A stretch of 64,000 nucleotides of DNA, from positions 62,001 to 126,000 of the forward strand of contig JAXGMN010000013.1 in NCBI GenBank assembly GCA_040768665.1, written 5' to 3'. Both the position numbers and the translations under genes were made by a program. Positions 27,758-37,122 of this stretch are shown piece after piece. Under the pieces are notes generated by a model, which saw only the letters and a list, made by a program, of their open reading frames with translations, did not search any database and was not told the origin of the DNA. Position 1 is the first letter of the stretch; every line of letters starts with the position of its first letter. Origin of the DNA: JABWBD01 sp040768665 (lineage in GTDB: Bacteria; Planctomycetota; Planctomycetia; Pirellulales; Thermoguttaceae).

Positions 27758-28660
27758 ATGTCCCTTCGAAAGAGATTCCTGGTTTGCAGCGTATTGGCGG
27801 CGCTCGTGTTCGCCGAGGTATCGGCGGGCCAGGCATGCGATTGTCTCTGGCCGTGGAATTGGTTTCGCCGCCCCGCGGCGGCATACTCTCCGGCCACGTA
27901 TGCTTCGCCGGTTGCGGCGCCGGCCTGCGGTTCGTGCGCGCCTGTCACCACGTACATGCCGGTCACTGCTTACCGAACGGTCTATCAGCCCACGGCGGTG
28001 ACGGCCTACCAACCCGTTACCTCGGGCTGCGGCCTGTTCAACTGCTTCGGCCTGTTCAAGTGCTGTGGGGGTGCATCGCCGGCCACGACGTTTCGCCCGG
28101 TTACGACGGTTGCTTATCGTCCGGCGTTGGTCCCGTATACGACTTACCGCCCCGTGACAACCGTTTCGGCAGTCTCTTATCCTACTGCGTGCGATCCGTG
28201 CGGCGCAACGACCACCTATAGTCTGGGATCCTCGTATCTTCCGACCGTCAGCGGCGGCACGGCGGTTTCCGGTTGCGCCACTGGGGACTGCGGCTCGCCC
28301 GTGATCCGTTCCTATCCGGCCACGGTCGGCGCCCCGAGTGCGACAATCACCCCTGAAACAACCGTCGTTCCGAGTCAGCCGGCCCAGACGTTCAAGGAAA
28401 ACGGACAAGAAACCTATCGGCTCGAACCGGGGAACCAGCAGAACGGCGCGGGCAACTCGCTTGAGCTGAAACCCAAGACGGAGACGAGCACGGATTCCCG
28501 CTTCCAACACCCGGAACTGATTCGGCCCAATATAAGTCCGACGTCTCATGGGACCGTCCGCCAGGCCGCCTTCTACCGTCCAGTCACTATGCCCGCCGCC
28601 GCAGCAGATGCTGCGAACCCGAAGCTCGACACCAGCGGCTGGCACGCGGCGATTCGCTGA
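27758..28660 (+). CDS. Secreted Tyr/Pro/Thr-repeat protein
   Basis: Exported protein of 300 residues: signal peptide (RFLVCSVLAALVFAEVSAGQA) then a region (about 45-160) of short degenerate repeats of the type P-V-T-x-Y-R-P-V (TYMPVTAYRTVYQPTAVTAYQPV, TYRPVTTVSAV), interspersed with Cys pairs (CGSC, CFGLFKCCGG, CDPCG). The C-terminal third is polar and Gln/Asn-rich. I know this as a common planctomycete surface-type protein of unknown role; the Cys pairs could cross-link it in the cell envelope. ATG 27758 has GGAG about nine bases upstream. The next gene begins three bases after its stop. Confidence 0.8.
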   Translation: MSLRKRFLVCSVLAALVFAEVSAGQACDCLWPWNWFRRPAAAYSPATYASPVAAPACGSCAPVTTYMPVTAYRTVYQPTAVTAYQPVTSGCGLFNCFGLFKCCGGASPATTFRPVTTVAYRPALVPYTTYRPVTTVSAVSYPTACDPCGATTTYSLGSSYLPTVSGGTAVSGCATGDCGSPVIRSYPATVGAPSATITPETTVVPSQPAQTFKENGQETYRLEPGNQQNGAGNSLELKPKTETSTDSRFQHPELIRPNISPTSHGTVRQAAFYRPVTMPAAAADAANPKLDTSGWHAAIR

Positions 28661-28663
28661 AAA

Positions 28664-29944
28664 GTGCCGGACTGGGAAGTGGTCGTTGTCGGCGCGGGGG
28701 CCGCAGGATTGATGGCCGCGGCCCGCGCGGCTCAGCGGGGACGGCGGACCCTGCTGCTTGAGAAAAACCGCAAGCCGGGCGTGAAGATTCTCATGTCCGG
28801 AGGCACGCGCTGCAACCTTACTCACGCGACCGATGCGCAGGGAATCGTCCAAGCCTATGGCTCCCCCGGGCGCTTTCTCCATTCGGCGCTTGCCGCCCTC
28901 GGACCGGAGGAATTGGTCCACCTGTTCGAAGCGGAGGACATGCCCACGAAAATTGAAGAGACCGGCAAAGTCTTTCCCGCGAGCAACAAAGCCGCCGATG
29001 TGCTCGCTGTTCTCGTCCGGATGACCGAGGCCGTCGGTGCGCAACTGGCGCTGGAACAGCCGCTGGAAAACCTCTATCGCGAGAACGAGGGCTTTCGTTT
29101 GGTTACAAACCGGCAGGAGTTCACTGCCGACAAGGTCATCCTGACCACGGGCGGAAAATCGTATCCCGGCTGCGGGACGACCGGTGACGGCTACCGCTGG
29201 GCGGCCGCCCTCGGGCACACGGTGGTGCCGCCTCGGCCTGCTTTGGTCCCGATCAAATCCGGCGCCGCCTGGATCCCGGAGCTTCAAGGCATTACCATTC
29301 CGGATGTGATGGTGCGCGTGGCGGTGGCCGACGACCCGTCGCCGAACCGGCAGGGCGGCCCGCGCGAGTCGCCCCTTGGAAAAGAATCGGTGCTCGCTGA
29401 GCGGCGAGGCTCTTTCCTGTTTACCCACTTCGGAGTGTCGGGCCCGGTGGTGCTCGACGTGAGCCGCGCCGTCACCGGCCACGACCAGCCGAGAACGTTG
29501 GATCTGGTCTGCGATCTCCTCCCGGCGGTGCCCGAAGAGGAACTCGCCGAGCGGTTCCACCGCGAGGTGCAGTCCGCCGGCAAACGGCAAGTCGGCAACA
29601 TCCTTGCGCAGTGGACCGTCGCTCGCGTTGCCGAAACCTTGCTGCGGCGCGCGGACATTCCCATAGACCGCCGAGCTGCCGATCTGAGCAAAGCCGAACG
29701 CCTCCGGCTGATCCGCGCCGCAAAACGGCTGGCAATTCCCGTGGCCGGGACGTCGGGTTTTGAGAAGGCGGAGGTGACTGCCGGAGGCATTGCGCTGGAC
29801 GAAGTGGATTCCCGCACGCTCGAAAGCAAGATCGCGGCAAATCTCTACATCGCCGGAGAACTGCTGGATCTCGACGGCCCCGTCGGCGGGTACAATTTCC
29901 AGGCTGCTTTCAGCACCGGTTGGCTCGCGGGTTCCAGCGTGTGA
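28664..29944 (+). CDS. HI0933-like NAD(P)/FAD-dependent oxidoreductase
   Basis: Flavoprotein of 426 residues (BaiN/RdsA-like family). The FAD Rossmann motif is VVVVGAGAAGLMAA, followed by the family signature GVKILMSGGTRCNLTH. The second half has TTGGKSYPGCGTTGDGYRWA and the C-terminal FAD contact DGPVGGYNFQAAFSTGWLAG, all standard. Cytosolic, reaction unknown for most members. The start is a GTG three bases after the preceding stop, without its own Shine-Dalgarno, suggesting translational coupling to the surface protein gene. Confidence 0.92.
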   Translation: MPDWEVVVVGAGAAGLMAAARAAQRGRRTLLLEKNRKPGVKILMSGGTRCNLTHATDAQGIVQAYGSPGRFLHSALAALGPEELVHLFEAEDMPTKIEETGKVFPASNKAADVLAVLVRMTEAVGAQLALEQPLENLYRENEGFRLVTNRQEFTADKVILTTGGKSYPGCGTTGDGYRWAAALGHTVVPPRPALVPIKSGAAWIPELQGITIPDVMVRVAVADDPSPNRQGGPRESPLGKESVLAERRGSFLFTHFGVSGPVVLDVSRAVTGHDQPRTLDLVCDLLPAVPEEELAERFHREVQSAGKRQVGNILAQWTVARVAETLLRRADIPIDRRAADLSKAERLRLIRAAKRLAIPVAGTSGFEKAEVTAGGIALDEVDSRTLESKIAANLYIAGELLDLDGPVGGYNFQAAFSTGWLAGSSV

Positions 29945-29959
29945 GGTCAACGGCCTCCC

Positions 29960-30565
29960 CTACTGCCCTCTGCCGAGCCGGTTCACGCGGGCGTGCAGAT
30001 CGTCGATCACCCAGTGAGCGATGCAAAGATGGACGCTCTCGACCATCCCCATGTCGTCCAACATGACGTGGATCCCGTCCTGTTGAACCTGCTTCAGCTT
30101 TCCACCGCTGAAACCGGTCAGGCCGAAAGTCTTCAGGCCGTGACGATTGGCCCAGTCAACCGCGGCCAGAATATTCGGACTGTTGCCCGAACCGCTGATG
30201 GCGATGAGTACGTCGCCCGGCGATCCGTAATGCATCAGTTGCTGAACGAAAATCTGGTCGTAACCAAGATCGTTGCCTAACGCGGTAATCCAGCCGACGT
30301 TGTCGGTAAGGCTCAGCACCTTGAGCCTTCGGCAGTCGTCCCTCGCCATATCCTCTTCACGCAAACAGTTCTTGCCAAGGTCCTCGGCGAGATGAGACGC
30401 CGTGCAGGCGGATCCGCCGTTCCCGGCGATGAAAACGAAGCGACCGTCGCGCCAGGCATCGAAGACAAGGGCGCCAAGCCGACGAATCTCGTCCGGGTCG
30501 ACGCGGCCGATTTCATCCTGAAGACGTTCCAGATACTGCACGACGTCGAGCTGAACACCCAGCAT
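29960..30565 (-). CDS. SIS-domain phosphoheptose isomerase-like protein
   Basis: Protein of 201 residues resembling GmhA, which isomerises sedoheptulose 7-phosphate in ADP-heptose synthesis. The SIS phosphosugar site is seen as AGNGGSACTASHLAEDLGKN and AISGSGNSPNI; near the C-terminus MVESVHLCIAHWVID is typical of GmhA helices. The start ATG 30565 has GGGAGAAG eight bases upstream, better than GTG 30589. No other heptose genes are adjacent, so gmhA is probable but the assignment rests on sequence alone. It converges with the flavoprotein gene. Confidence 0.85.
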   Translation of the reverse strand: MLGVQLDVVQYLERLQDEIGRVDPDEIRRLGALVFDAWRDGRFVFIAGNGGSACTASHLAEDLGKNCLREEDMARDDCRRLKVLSLTDNVGWITALGNDLGYDQIFVQQLMHYGSPGDVLIAISGSGNSPNILAAVDWANRHGLKTFGLTGFSGGKLKQVQQDGIHVMLDDMGMVESVHLCIAHWVIDDLHARVNRLGRGQ

Positions 30566-30984
30566 ACCAATTCTTCTCCCTTTGCGCACGATCTATTTCG
30601 CCAACGCCTCATTGTAGTGCTGCGAACCGCGCGCGGCCATGGCCGGCATTGCGTCATGCTCCGACAGGCTCGAAAGCCTTCTTCCTTTCGGCTCTGACAC
30701 AGTTGGTAGCAAGACACCGCACGGGAGCCGACAGACGTTCGACGGCTCCGCACACCCAAATAACAACGCCAACCCACCAGACCGGGTGGCTGTATGCGCG
30801 AATTCCGACACGTCCGCTGGAAATCCCGAAAACAGCAGAAAGTCCATCGTGGGGTTTGTCGATTATTCCGAAAGTGCTGCTAATGGCGACAATACCCTGT
30901 CTACCGGTCGGATTTCGCCCGGAGGTCGGCCATGCTGATACAACGAAATCACTGCCGCTCCACGAACCCAAGGAAGATCGTGGC

Positions 30985-32049
30985 ATGAACTTCGTTTCTT
31001 CCTCGATTCGCCTCATCCTGATTCTGGTGCTGCCAGTCTGGCTGGCCGGGTGCCAGATTGTTACGGCTCCGCCGCTGGACTACTACGACCAGACGCTCGA
31101 CCAGCCTGTTCCGCCTGCAATGACGCCGCCGCGAGAACTCCAGAAAGTCTCGCTGCCGGCCTACCGCGTCGAACCACCCGACGTAATCCAGATCGAAGTC
31201 CTCAAAGTTGTTCCCCTGCCGCCCTACCGGCTGGAAGTCTACGACGTCGTGCAAATCGAGGTTGCCGGCACGCTCCTCGACCAACCGATCAGCAATCTGT
31301 TCATCATCCAGGCCGAGGGAACGGTGAATCTCGGCCCGGCTTACGGCAGCGTTCGCGTGGCCGGCATGACCATCGAACAGGCCACCGAGGCCATTCACCG
31401 GCACCTGCTGCAGATCCTCCAGCGGCCGGTCGTCTCGGTGCGTCTGATCCAGGCGGCCGGAATGCAACCGGTCAGCGGGGTCTACCTGGTCGGCCCCGAT
31501 GGAACGATCAACCTCAGGCAGTATGGGCAGGTCTCCGTGGCCGGCATGAGCATGCCGGAAATCAAAGTTGCGCTCCAGCGCCACCTCTCGCAGTTCCTCG
31601 ATTCGCCGGACGTCTCGGTCGACGTGGTGGCCTACAACAGCAAGGTCTACTACATCATCACCGAAGGCGCGGGGGTGGGCGACAACGTCGTGCGCGTGCC
31701 GATCACCGGCAACGAGACGGTGCTCGACGCGGTCAGCCAGATCCGCGGGCTGTCGCAGTTGTCCAGCCAGAAGATCTGGATCGCGCGGCCGGCGCCGCAC
31801 GGCTTCCACTGCGAGCAGATCCTGCCGGTCGACTGGAACGCGATCACCGAAGGGGGCTCGACCTCGACCAACTACCAGATCCTGCCCGGCGATCGGGTAT
31901 TCATCGCGGAAGACAAGATGATCGCCTTTAACAACTTCGTCTCGAAGATCGTGGGGCCGTTCGAGCGAGCGATGGGCTTCGCCTCCTTGTCCGCTTCGAC
32001 CATCCGCAACTTCAACACGATCAATAGCGACAGAGGGATCGGGTTCTGA
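30985..32049 (+). CDS. Polysaccharide export lipoprotein (Wza-like)
   Basis: Outer-membrane lipoprotein of 354 residues: lipobox LAGC after a hydrophobic leader, then a Poly_export domain and two SLBB-like segments (NLFIIQAEGTVNLGPAYGSVRVAGMTIEQA and GVYLVGPDGTINLRQYGQVSVAGMSMPE). The Poly_export entry motif occurs twice in tandem: AYRVEPPDVIQIEV then PYRLEVYDVVQIEV about 22 residues later. It probably forms or caps the export channel for exopolysaccharide. ATG 30985 has AAGGAAG nine bases upstream; the frame from 30649 is not coding. It heads an operon with the YHS-like gene. Confidence 0.88.
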   Translation: MNFVSSSIRLILILVLPVWLAGCQIVTAPPLDYYDQTLDQPVPPAMTPPRELQKVSLPAYRVEPPDVIQIEVLKVVPLPPYRLEVYDVVQIEVAGTLLDQPISNLFIIQAEGTVNLGPAYGSVRVAGMTIEQATEAIHRHLLQILQRPVVSVRLIQAAGMQPVSGVYLVGPDGTINLRQYGQVSVAGMSMPEIKVALQRHLSQFLDSPDVSVDVVAYNSKVYYIITEGAGVGDNVVRVPITGNETVLDAVSQIRGLSQLSSQKIWIARPAPHGFHCEQILPVDWNAITEGGSTSTNYQILPGDRVFIAEDKMIAFNNFVSKIVGPFERAMGFASLSASTIRNFNTINSDRGIGF

Positions 32050-32064
32050 AAAGGGGAAAATCCA

Positions 32065-33633
32065 ATGATCAAGGTGGCTCAGTCTTTTCTAATCCTCGCG
32101 GTGCTGGGCATTTCCGTGGCATCCGCAGGTCCCGGACAGCCGCAAGGCGCACCGATGGCGGAGTATCCCTACGCGGCAACAGGAGAAGTCCCGGCGACAC
32201 GCGTGCCGGTCGTTGCGGGCTACTGCCCACCGGCGGGCGTGCCGATGTGCTGTGGGCATGCCGCGGGCTGTCTGTGCGTCCCCAATGCCCGATACTTCGG
32301 ATACTTCCCCACGCTGTGGCGAACTTGGCCATGTGAACCACGCCCCAACAAGGCGTTTCCGCAGGCCGTTGGAGCCGAACCGATTCTTCCGCCGGTCCCC
32401 GGAGTTGAAACACCGGCACCGAGTCAGGCGAAGCCGATGCCGCCCGAGCCAAGACCTGCCCCAGGCCAGACCTATTTTCCGCCTGCCGTTCCGGTCCGCC
32501 CCGCAATGCCCTCGCCGGCAGAAACGGTAGAGCCCTCATCGCACAGGCTTGAGTTGCCAGCACCAACCTTCGAGCGGAAGCCATCGGCCGTAGAGGCCGG
32601 GCATGCCTTGGCGGAATCGGCTACACCGCCCAGGCCGCAGATGGCGTCGGCCGTGGCCGGCGAGGTTCGGACCGCCGCGGTTTCCTCGAAACCGGCAATT
32701 CCAGTTGCCGTGCGTGCGACTCCGCCGACGAGCGCGGCAAAGCCCCAATCACCTGCCGAGGAAAAACCTTCAGTGCCGCGGCAGGTGCAGCCCGATCGCC
32801 CGCCGAACCCGACCCCGCGATTGCAGGTCCCGACGCCGGCGCAGCCTGAGCCCCAACTTCAAACGAAGACGCAGAACCAATCTCCCGTCAAGGCGCAAAC
32901 GCAAACGCCCCAACGGCCAAGCCCCGCGATTGAGCTTTCGCTCGCGGAGGATGGCAAATCCGCGACCACCGAGCGCATTCACTTGAAGACCGGCGCCGAT
33001 GACGCCCAACTTCAGATCAAGCGGCTCGTGACCGCGGCCGACAACGGCGCGGCCTGTCGGGTCCGATCGCTTCCCGGTGTGGCGGAGCCGGCCCCGTCGG
33101 CCCAGAGGCGTGCCGGCCGCAACGCGGTGAACCGCCACGACAGCGTCTCAACCTTCTCGCCGCCGGCCGAATCCTCCAAGGCCACGTCTGCGGCTCAACG
33201 TTCGGTCGCAACGGCCCCAGCGGGGCAAACGACGACGAATAAGGTCGATCTGGTGCACCACACGGAGTCCGTTCGTCCGGCGCAAAACGCACATCCACAA
33301 CTGGAGGGCTACTGTCCTGTCGACCTGATGGAGAAGGAAGCATGGACTTCGGGCAAGCGTCAGTACGCGGCCGTGCATCGGGAACGGGTCTATTACACGT
33401 CGGGCGCGGAGCAGCAGAAACGCTTCCTGACAAATCCGGAACGATACGCTCCCGTTCTTTTTGGCTATGACCCCGTACTGTTCCTCGATGAGGCCCGCGA
33501 AGTGCTTGGCAAAACCGATTCCTGCTTGGTTTATGACGGCAGACTCTACGTCTTTTCCAGTCGCACGACACTGGAAAAATTCAGGGAAGACCCGAAGGTG
33601 TATGCCGATCTTGCCCGGCAGCGAGGCGGCTAA
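32065..33633 (+). CDS. Secreted Pro-rich protein with RYFGYFPTLWRTWP and YHS-like end
   Basis: Exported protein of 522 residues. After a signal peptide (FLILAVLGISVASAG) comes a Cys-rich segment and RYFGYFPTLWRTWP (about residue 75), a motif I recognise in planctomycete secreted proteins. Residues 100-330 are a Pro/Ala/Gln-rich, presumably unstructured region. Residues about 412-520 hold a duplicated YHS-like pattern (GYCPVDLMEKEAW ... FLTNPERYAPVLFG; then YDGRLYVFSS ... FREDPKVYADL), a fold often binding metal or heme-type ligands. It starts 16 bp after the export lipoprotein with AGGGGA upstream, so the two are probably one operon. Confidence 0.8.
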   Translation: MIKVAQSFLILAVLGISVASAGPGQPQGAPMAEYPYAATGEVPATRVPVVAGYCPPAGVPMCCGHAAGCLCVPNARYFGYFPTLWRTWPCEPRPNKAFPQAVGAEPILPPVPGVETPAPSQAKPMPPEPRPAPGQTYFPPAVPVRPAMPSPAETVEPSSHRLELPAPTFERKPSAVEAGHALAESATPPRPQMASAVAGEVRTAAVSSKPAIPVAVRATPPTSAAKPQSPAEEKPSVPRQVQPDRPPNPTPRLQVPTPAQPEPQLQTKTQNQSPVKAQTQTPQRPSPAIELSLAEDGKSATTERIHLKTGADDAQLQIKRLVTAADNGAACRVRSLPGVAEPAPSAQRRAGRNAVNRHDSVSTFSPPAESSKATSAAQRSVATAPAGQTTTNKVDLVHHTESVRPAQNAHPQLEGYCPVDLMEKEAWTSGKRQYAAVHRERVYYTSGAEQQKRFLTNPERYAPVLFGYDPVLFLDEAREVLGKTDSCLVYDGRLYVFSSRTTLEKFREDPKVYADLARQRGG

Positions 33634-33990
33634 GAGCTCTCCCATTCAAACACGAGTCGCACCGGAATGTACCGTCCGCTCCGGCTCAAGCTCGTCGTAG
33701 ACTCGGAGGCCGACCGGGACCGCATCCTCGTGGCTTTGCGAGAGCATCCGGAAGGTGCCAGCAGCCCGGCTGCTACCACCAACTCCCATGCCCGAGTTAC
33801 CGCGGCCCGATTGAGAGCAGCCGGGCTGCTTACGAACCGCAGTTTCGTTAGGGCCTCTTAGGGAATCGTATGTCCTCTAAGGCGGGAGCGCTGCCGCGCG
33901 TTCTCGTATTGCCCCTCCTGGCATATTTTGCTACGATCCGTCCCCTGGTTGGTGCAGGGGGGCAACACTCCCCGGTGGCGGAGGACGGCA
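33634..33990. other. Intergenic region with repeats
   Basis: A 64-codon frame at 33667-33861 begins MYRPLRLKLVVDSEADRDR and might be a gene interrupted by the hairpin, but it is too short to call. The rest holds the family G hairpin, a family C arm fragment and the leader of the glycosyltransferase gene. Confidence 0.4.
33760..33863. repeat. Family G hairpin plus family C arm fragment
   Basis: AGCAGCCCGGCTGCT (33760-33774) pairs with AGCAGCCGGGCTGCT (33816-33830) across 41 bases. Immediately right, GTTTCGTTAGGGCCTCTTAG (33844-33863) matches the family C right arm except for two bases. Confidence 0.65.
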
Positions 33991-35112
33991 ATGAGGGTTT
34001 TGGCTCTGGTCAGCGGTACCGATCACGTGTGCTACCGGTACCGGATCGAGGCATTCGCTTGGGCGCTGGCCGAGCAGGATCTGCTGCTCGAGGCTGCCCC
34101 GATCTCGCGAAATGTCTGGAAACGTATCGGACAATTCCGCTCCGCACGACGCTTCAATCTGGTCATCCTGCAGCGAAAGCTGCTCCCTTTCTGGCAGTTG
34201 CGTCTGCTACGGCGTGCCGCCCCGTGCTTGATTTTCGACTTTGACGACGCCGTTTACCGGAGAGACAGCATCAGCCGGAAGCCTGCAACAAGCTGGCAGA
34301 GGATGATTCGCTATTGGGCGACCGTCTATTCCGCCGACGGCGTCATTGCCGGCAACGACTTTCTTCGCCGGCGGACGATGGCCTATGTCGAGCCCGAGCG
34401 GCTTTTCACAATCCCGACCTGCGTTGAGCCGGCGCGTTACACAACCGTGTCCCACTTTCGCGTCGGCGCCGATACCCGCCTCGTGTGGATCGGTCAACGA
34501 AGCACGCTCCCTTCACTCGACTCTTGCGGGCAGCATCTCGCAGCCGCCGCGGAGGCGCTGCCGGGATTGGAACTGCGAGTAATCTCGAATGCGTGGCCCG
34601 AGTTGCCGGCACTACGAGTGGCTGCCCGAAAGTGGTCCACTCTTACCGAGGCTGTCGAACTGTCCCAGGGCGACATCGGGATCAACTGGCTTCCCGATCA
34701 CGAATGGAGCCACGGAAAATGTGGCCTGAAAGTCCTCCAGTACATGGCTTCCGGACTGCCGGTCGTGGGCAATCCGGTGGGAATGAACTGCCGGATGATT
34801 CTTCACGGACAGAACGGCTTTCTGGCGTCAACGCCGACTGAATGGCGAGCTTGCATTACCCGACTGGCTGCCGACCCCGCTCTGCGACAGCGAATGGGCC
34901 AATGCGGTCGCCAACTTGTCGAAGAGCGATTCAGCGTCGAACGCTGGGGAGAGGAGTTCGCTCGCACTGTTCGCAGAATCGTCGACCGCACAGCCGGTCG
35001 CCGAGGTCCCGGTGCACCGTGTGTTCCTGAAACGCATGCCGGATTTCCGCCCTGCGCGGTAAGCGCCGGCCGCGTCTCGGAGCCCCACGGCACGTTTGCG
35101 AGCCGCCCATGA
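33991..35112 (+). CDS. Glycosyltransferase, GT-B fold (GT4-like)
   Basis: Cytosolic or membrane-associated transferase of 373 residues. The N-terminal half contains FDFDDAVYRRDS, the family's usual surface-loop Asp motif, and the C-terminal half holds KCGLKVLQYMASGLPVVGNPVG, the sugar-nucleotide contact region of GT4 enzymes. Donor and acceptor are unknown. ATG 33991 has GGAGG seven bases upstream; the frame from 33928 is an extension without support. It overlaps the next gene by ATGA. Its position downstream of a polysaccharide export gene is compatible with exopolysaccharide assembly. Confidence 0.85.
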   Translation: MRVLALVSGTDHVCYRYRIEAFAWALAEQDLLLEAAPISRNVWKRIGQFRSARRFNLVILQRKLLPFWQLRLLRRAAPCLIFDFDDAVYRRDSISRKPATSWQRMIRYWATVYSADGVIAGNDFLRRRTMAYVEPERLFTIPTCVEPARYTTVSHFRVGADTRLVWIGQRSTLPSLDSCGQHLAAAAEALPGLELRVISNAWPELPALRVAARKWSTLTEAVELSQGDIGINWLPDHEWSHGKCGLKVLQYMASGLPVVGNPVGMNCRMILHGQNGFLASTPTEWRACITRLAADPALRQRMGQCGRQLVEERFSVERWGEEFARTVRRIVDRTAGRRGPGAPCVPETHAGFPPCAVSAGRVSEPHGTFASRP

Positions 35113-36023
35113 TTCGCGGCACGCCTGAACAGCGCAGCCTCGCAGCGAAGCCGTCGCCTCCGCCCCACGAGACGATGATCTCCGGCCAGGTATCCGAGCG
35201 GGTTTTCAGGCCGTCTGTGCCCCATGTGCGTGCCTGCTTGGTCAGCGCTGTTGTGATCTGCCAGGCGTTCCTCGGCTGTGCCCATCTACTGCCGCGGCGA
35301 CTTGCGCTCCCCGCCGACTACACGGTTGTCCGCGACCAACTCGTCATCCACAGCGATTTTCAGCTACCCTCTCATCACCGCCTGCTGGAAGAGCTGTCGG
35401 CTCGGCGAGGTGATATCGTCGAGCAGCTCGCTCTCCCCCTGTCCGATGAGCCCATCCATGTCTATCTCTTCGACAACGCCGATCGTTTCCGCACGTTTGT
35501 CCGTGTCCACCATCCCGAGCTTCCGTTTCGTCGGGCATTTTTCTTAGAAACCGATACAAAGCTTCAGGTTTACGCCCAGTGGGGTGACCGGGTCGCCGAG
35601 GATCTCCGCCACGAAGTCACTCACGGCTACCTCCATTCAGTGGTCCCAAACCTTCCGATCTGGCTGGACGAGGGGATTGCCGAGTACTTCGAAGTCCCTC
35701 GCGGGTACTGCGGATTCAACGCCACGCAGCTTGAAAACTTGCTCGTGAGGCTCGAACGCGGGCAGTGGAAACCGGATCTGGCGAGACTCGATTCGTTGCC
35801 GCCCTCACGAGACCTTAGTCGCGACGACTACGCCGAGTCCTGGCTCTGGGTGCATTTTCTTCTGGAAAGCCCGCTGCTGTCGAGAGAGCTCCTGCGGGAT
35901 TACCTCCGCGATCTACGGAGGCACGGCACTACGGAACCGGTTTCATCGCGTCTGCCGCGAGCGTTGCCGGACCCGCACAGGCACCTCGTGGGCCACCTGC
36001 AGCAGCTTGCCCGCCTCCGCTAG
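35109..36023 (+). CDS. Lipoprotein gluzincin-type metallopeptidase
   Basis: Protein of 304 residues with an N-terminal lipoprotein signal (VSAVVICQAFLGC; start may be ATG 35175, MISGQV). The zinc site is HEVTH (about 167-171) followed by WLDEGIAEYFE, giving the HExxH...E arrangement of gluzincins such as the M1/DUF1570-type peptidases. It is short, with the catalytic domain only. It should lie at the periplasmic face of the outer membrane. ATG 35109 overlaps the stop of the glycosyltransferase gene, so the two are translationally coupled. The substrate is unknown. Confidence 0.82.
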   Translation: MIRGTPEQRSLAAKPSPPPHETMISGQVSERVFRPSVPHVRACLVSAVVICQAFLGCAHLLPRRLALPADYTVVRDQLVIHSDFQLPSHHRLLEELSARRGDIVEQLALPLSDEPIHVYLFDNADRFRTFVRVHHPELPFRRAFFLETDTKLQVYAQWGDRVAEDLRHEVTHGYLHSVVPNLPIWLDEGIAEYFEVPRGYCGFNATQLENLLVRLERGQWKPDLARLDSLPPSRDLSRDDYAESWLWVHFLLESPLLSRELLRDYLRDLRRHGTTEPVSSRLPRALPDPHRHLVGHLQQLARLR

Positions 36024-36103
36024 CGATCAGCGTACCGACGCCGCGGTCCGGTCGCTCACTTCTCCGGTGGAGGCACCGCCTAGTGCGGCTGATGGTCCGC
36101 GCC

Positions 36104-36109
36104 TATAAT
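36104..36109 (+). promoter_or_regulatory. -10-like box TATAAT
   Basis: Consensus TATAAT 45 bp upstream of ATG 36155; no convincing -35. Confidence 0.4.
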
Positions 36110-36154
36110 CAGTAGGACGATCACACACCGCCGTAGAGTCGCCAAAAGGACTTG

Positions 36155-37119
36155 ATGCTCCGCTTCCGTACGTTCCGCAACAGTGACCCGCCGGCGGTTG
36201 TTCGCCTCTGGCGGAGCCGCAACGGGCAGCCAGGTTTGCAGCAGCCGGTTTCAGTCGACCTGCTGGAACAACTCGTTTTCGGGAAGCTCTATTTCGATTA
36301 TTCGGGCATGGTCCTCGCCTTCGAGGACGATCGGCCGGTCGGTTTCGCCCACGCTGGCTTCGGCCCCAATGATGCAAACAGCGGCATCGCGACCGAAAGA
36401 GGCGTTGTCTGCCTGGTCCTGCTTCATCGCGACGAGAGCCGGGCGGAGGTAGCTACCGGCCTGCTTGAGCACTGCGAAGCCTATTTGCGCGCCCGTGGGA
36501 CGCAGGTGGTTTTCGGTGGCGAACTGAGTCCGATAGGCCCCTTCATCTGGGACTGTATGGCGGCAGCGAAGTGGCGGGTGTGCTTGATAGCGACGCCGTC
36601 GCGAGTCAACTCTTTGTCGCCCATGGTTACTTGCACCACACACGGACGCTTCTGATGCGCCGCGACCTGACCGGATTCCGGCCTGCGGTCGACCGTCAGC
36701 AACGAGACTTCCGCAGGCGACTGATCGCCGAAGTCCGCATGGACCCCCCCACCCGCAACTTCTGGGAAGCGTGCCGTTGGGGCAATTTTGACCTGACCCG
36801 TTTCGAGTTGGTCCCGCGCGGCGGAGGCGAGCCGCTGGCCACCGCAACCGTCCGAAGCATGGAACCCGGGGGCGCCTATGGAATGCTCCGCACCGCCGGA
36901 CTGATCGAACTGCTCGTTGCGCCGAATCATCGTCGAGGGGGTCTTGCGTCCTTCCTTCTGGGGGAGGTCTTTCGTTCTCTGTCCGCGCAGGGCGTATCGA
37001 TTGTGGAAGCGATGACACTGGAAAACAATCCACCCGCGGTGGAACTGCTCCGGAAGTTCGGATTCGAGGTTGCGGGCTCCGGTACCGTCTTCCGAAAGGA
37101 TCTCGATGTTCCCCACTAA
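36155..37119 (+). pseudogene. Tandem GNAT acetyltransferase, frameshifted
   Basis: One protein is split over two frames. The first (36155 to about 36546) begins MLRFRTFRNSDPPAVVRLW and ends at GGELSPIGPF; the second continues from CTG 36547 as LGLYGGSEVAGVLDSDAVASQLF and ends at 37119. Joined, they give about 320 residues: an N-terminal GNAT domain and a second one with LLVAPNHRRGGLASFLL as acetyl-CoA loop. A single missing base near 36545 (CCCTTCATCTGGGACTG) explains the break. Start ATG 36155 has AAAGGA upstream. Both halves look intact otherwise, so the event is recent or a sequencing error. Confidence 0.75.
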
Positions 37120-37122
37120 GTG

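Noticed and set aside
33667..33861. 64-codon frame beginning MYRPLRLKLVVD
   Set aside because: Short, interrupted by the family G hairpin, no recognised family.
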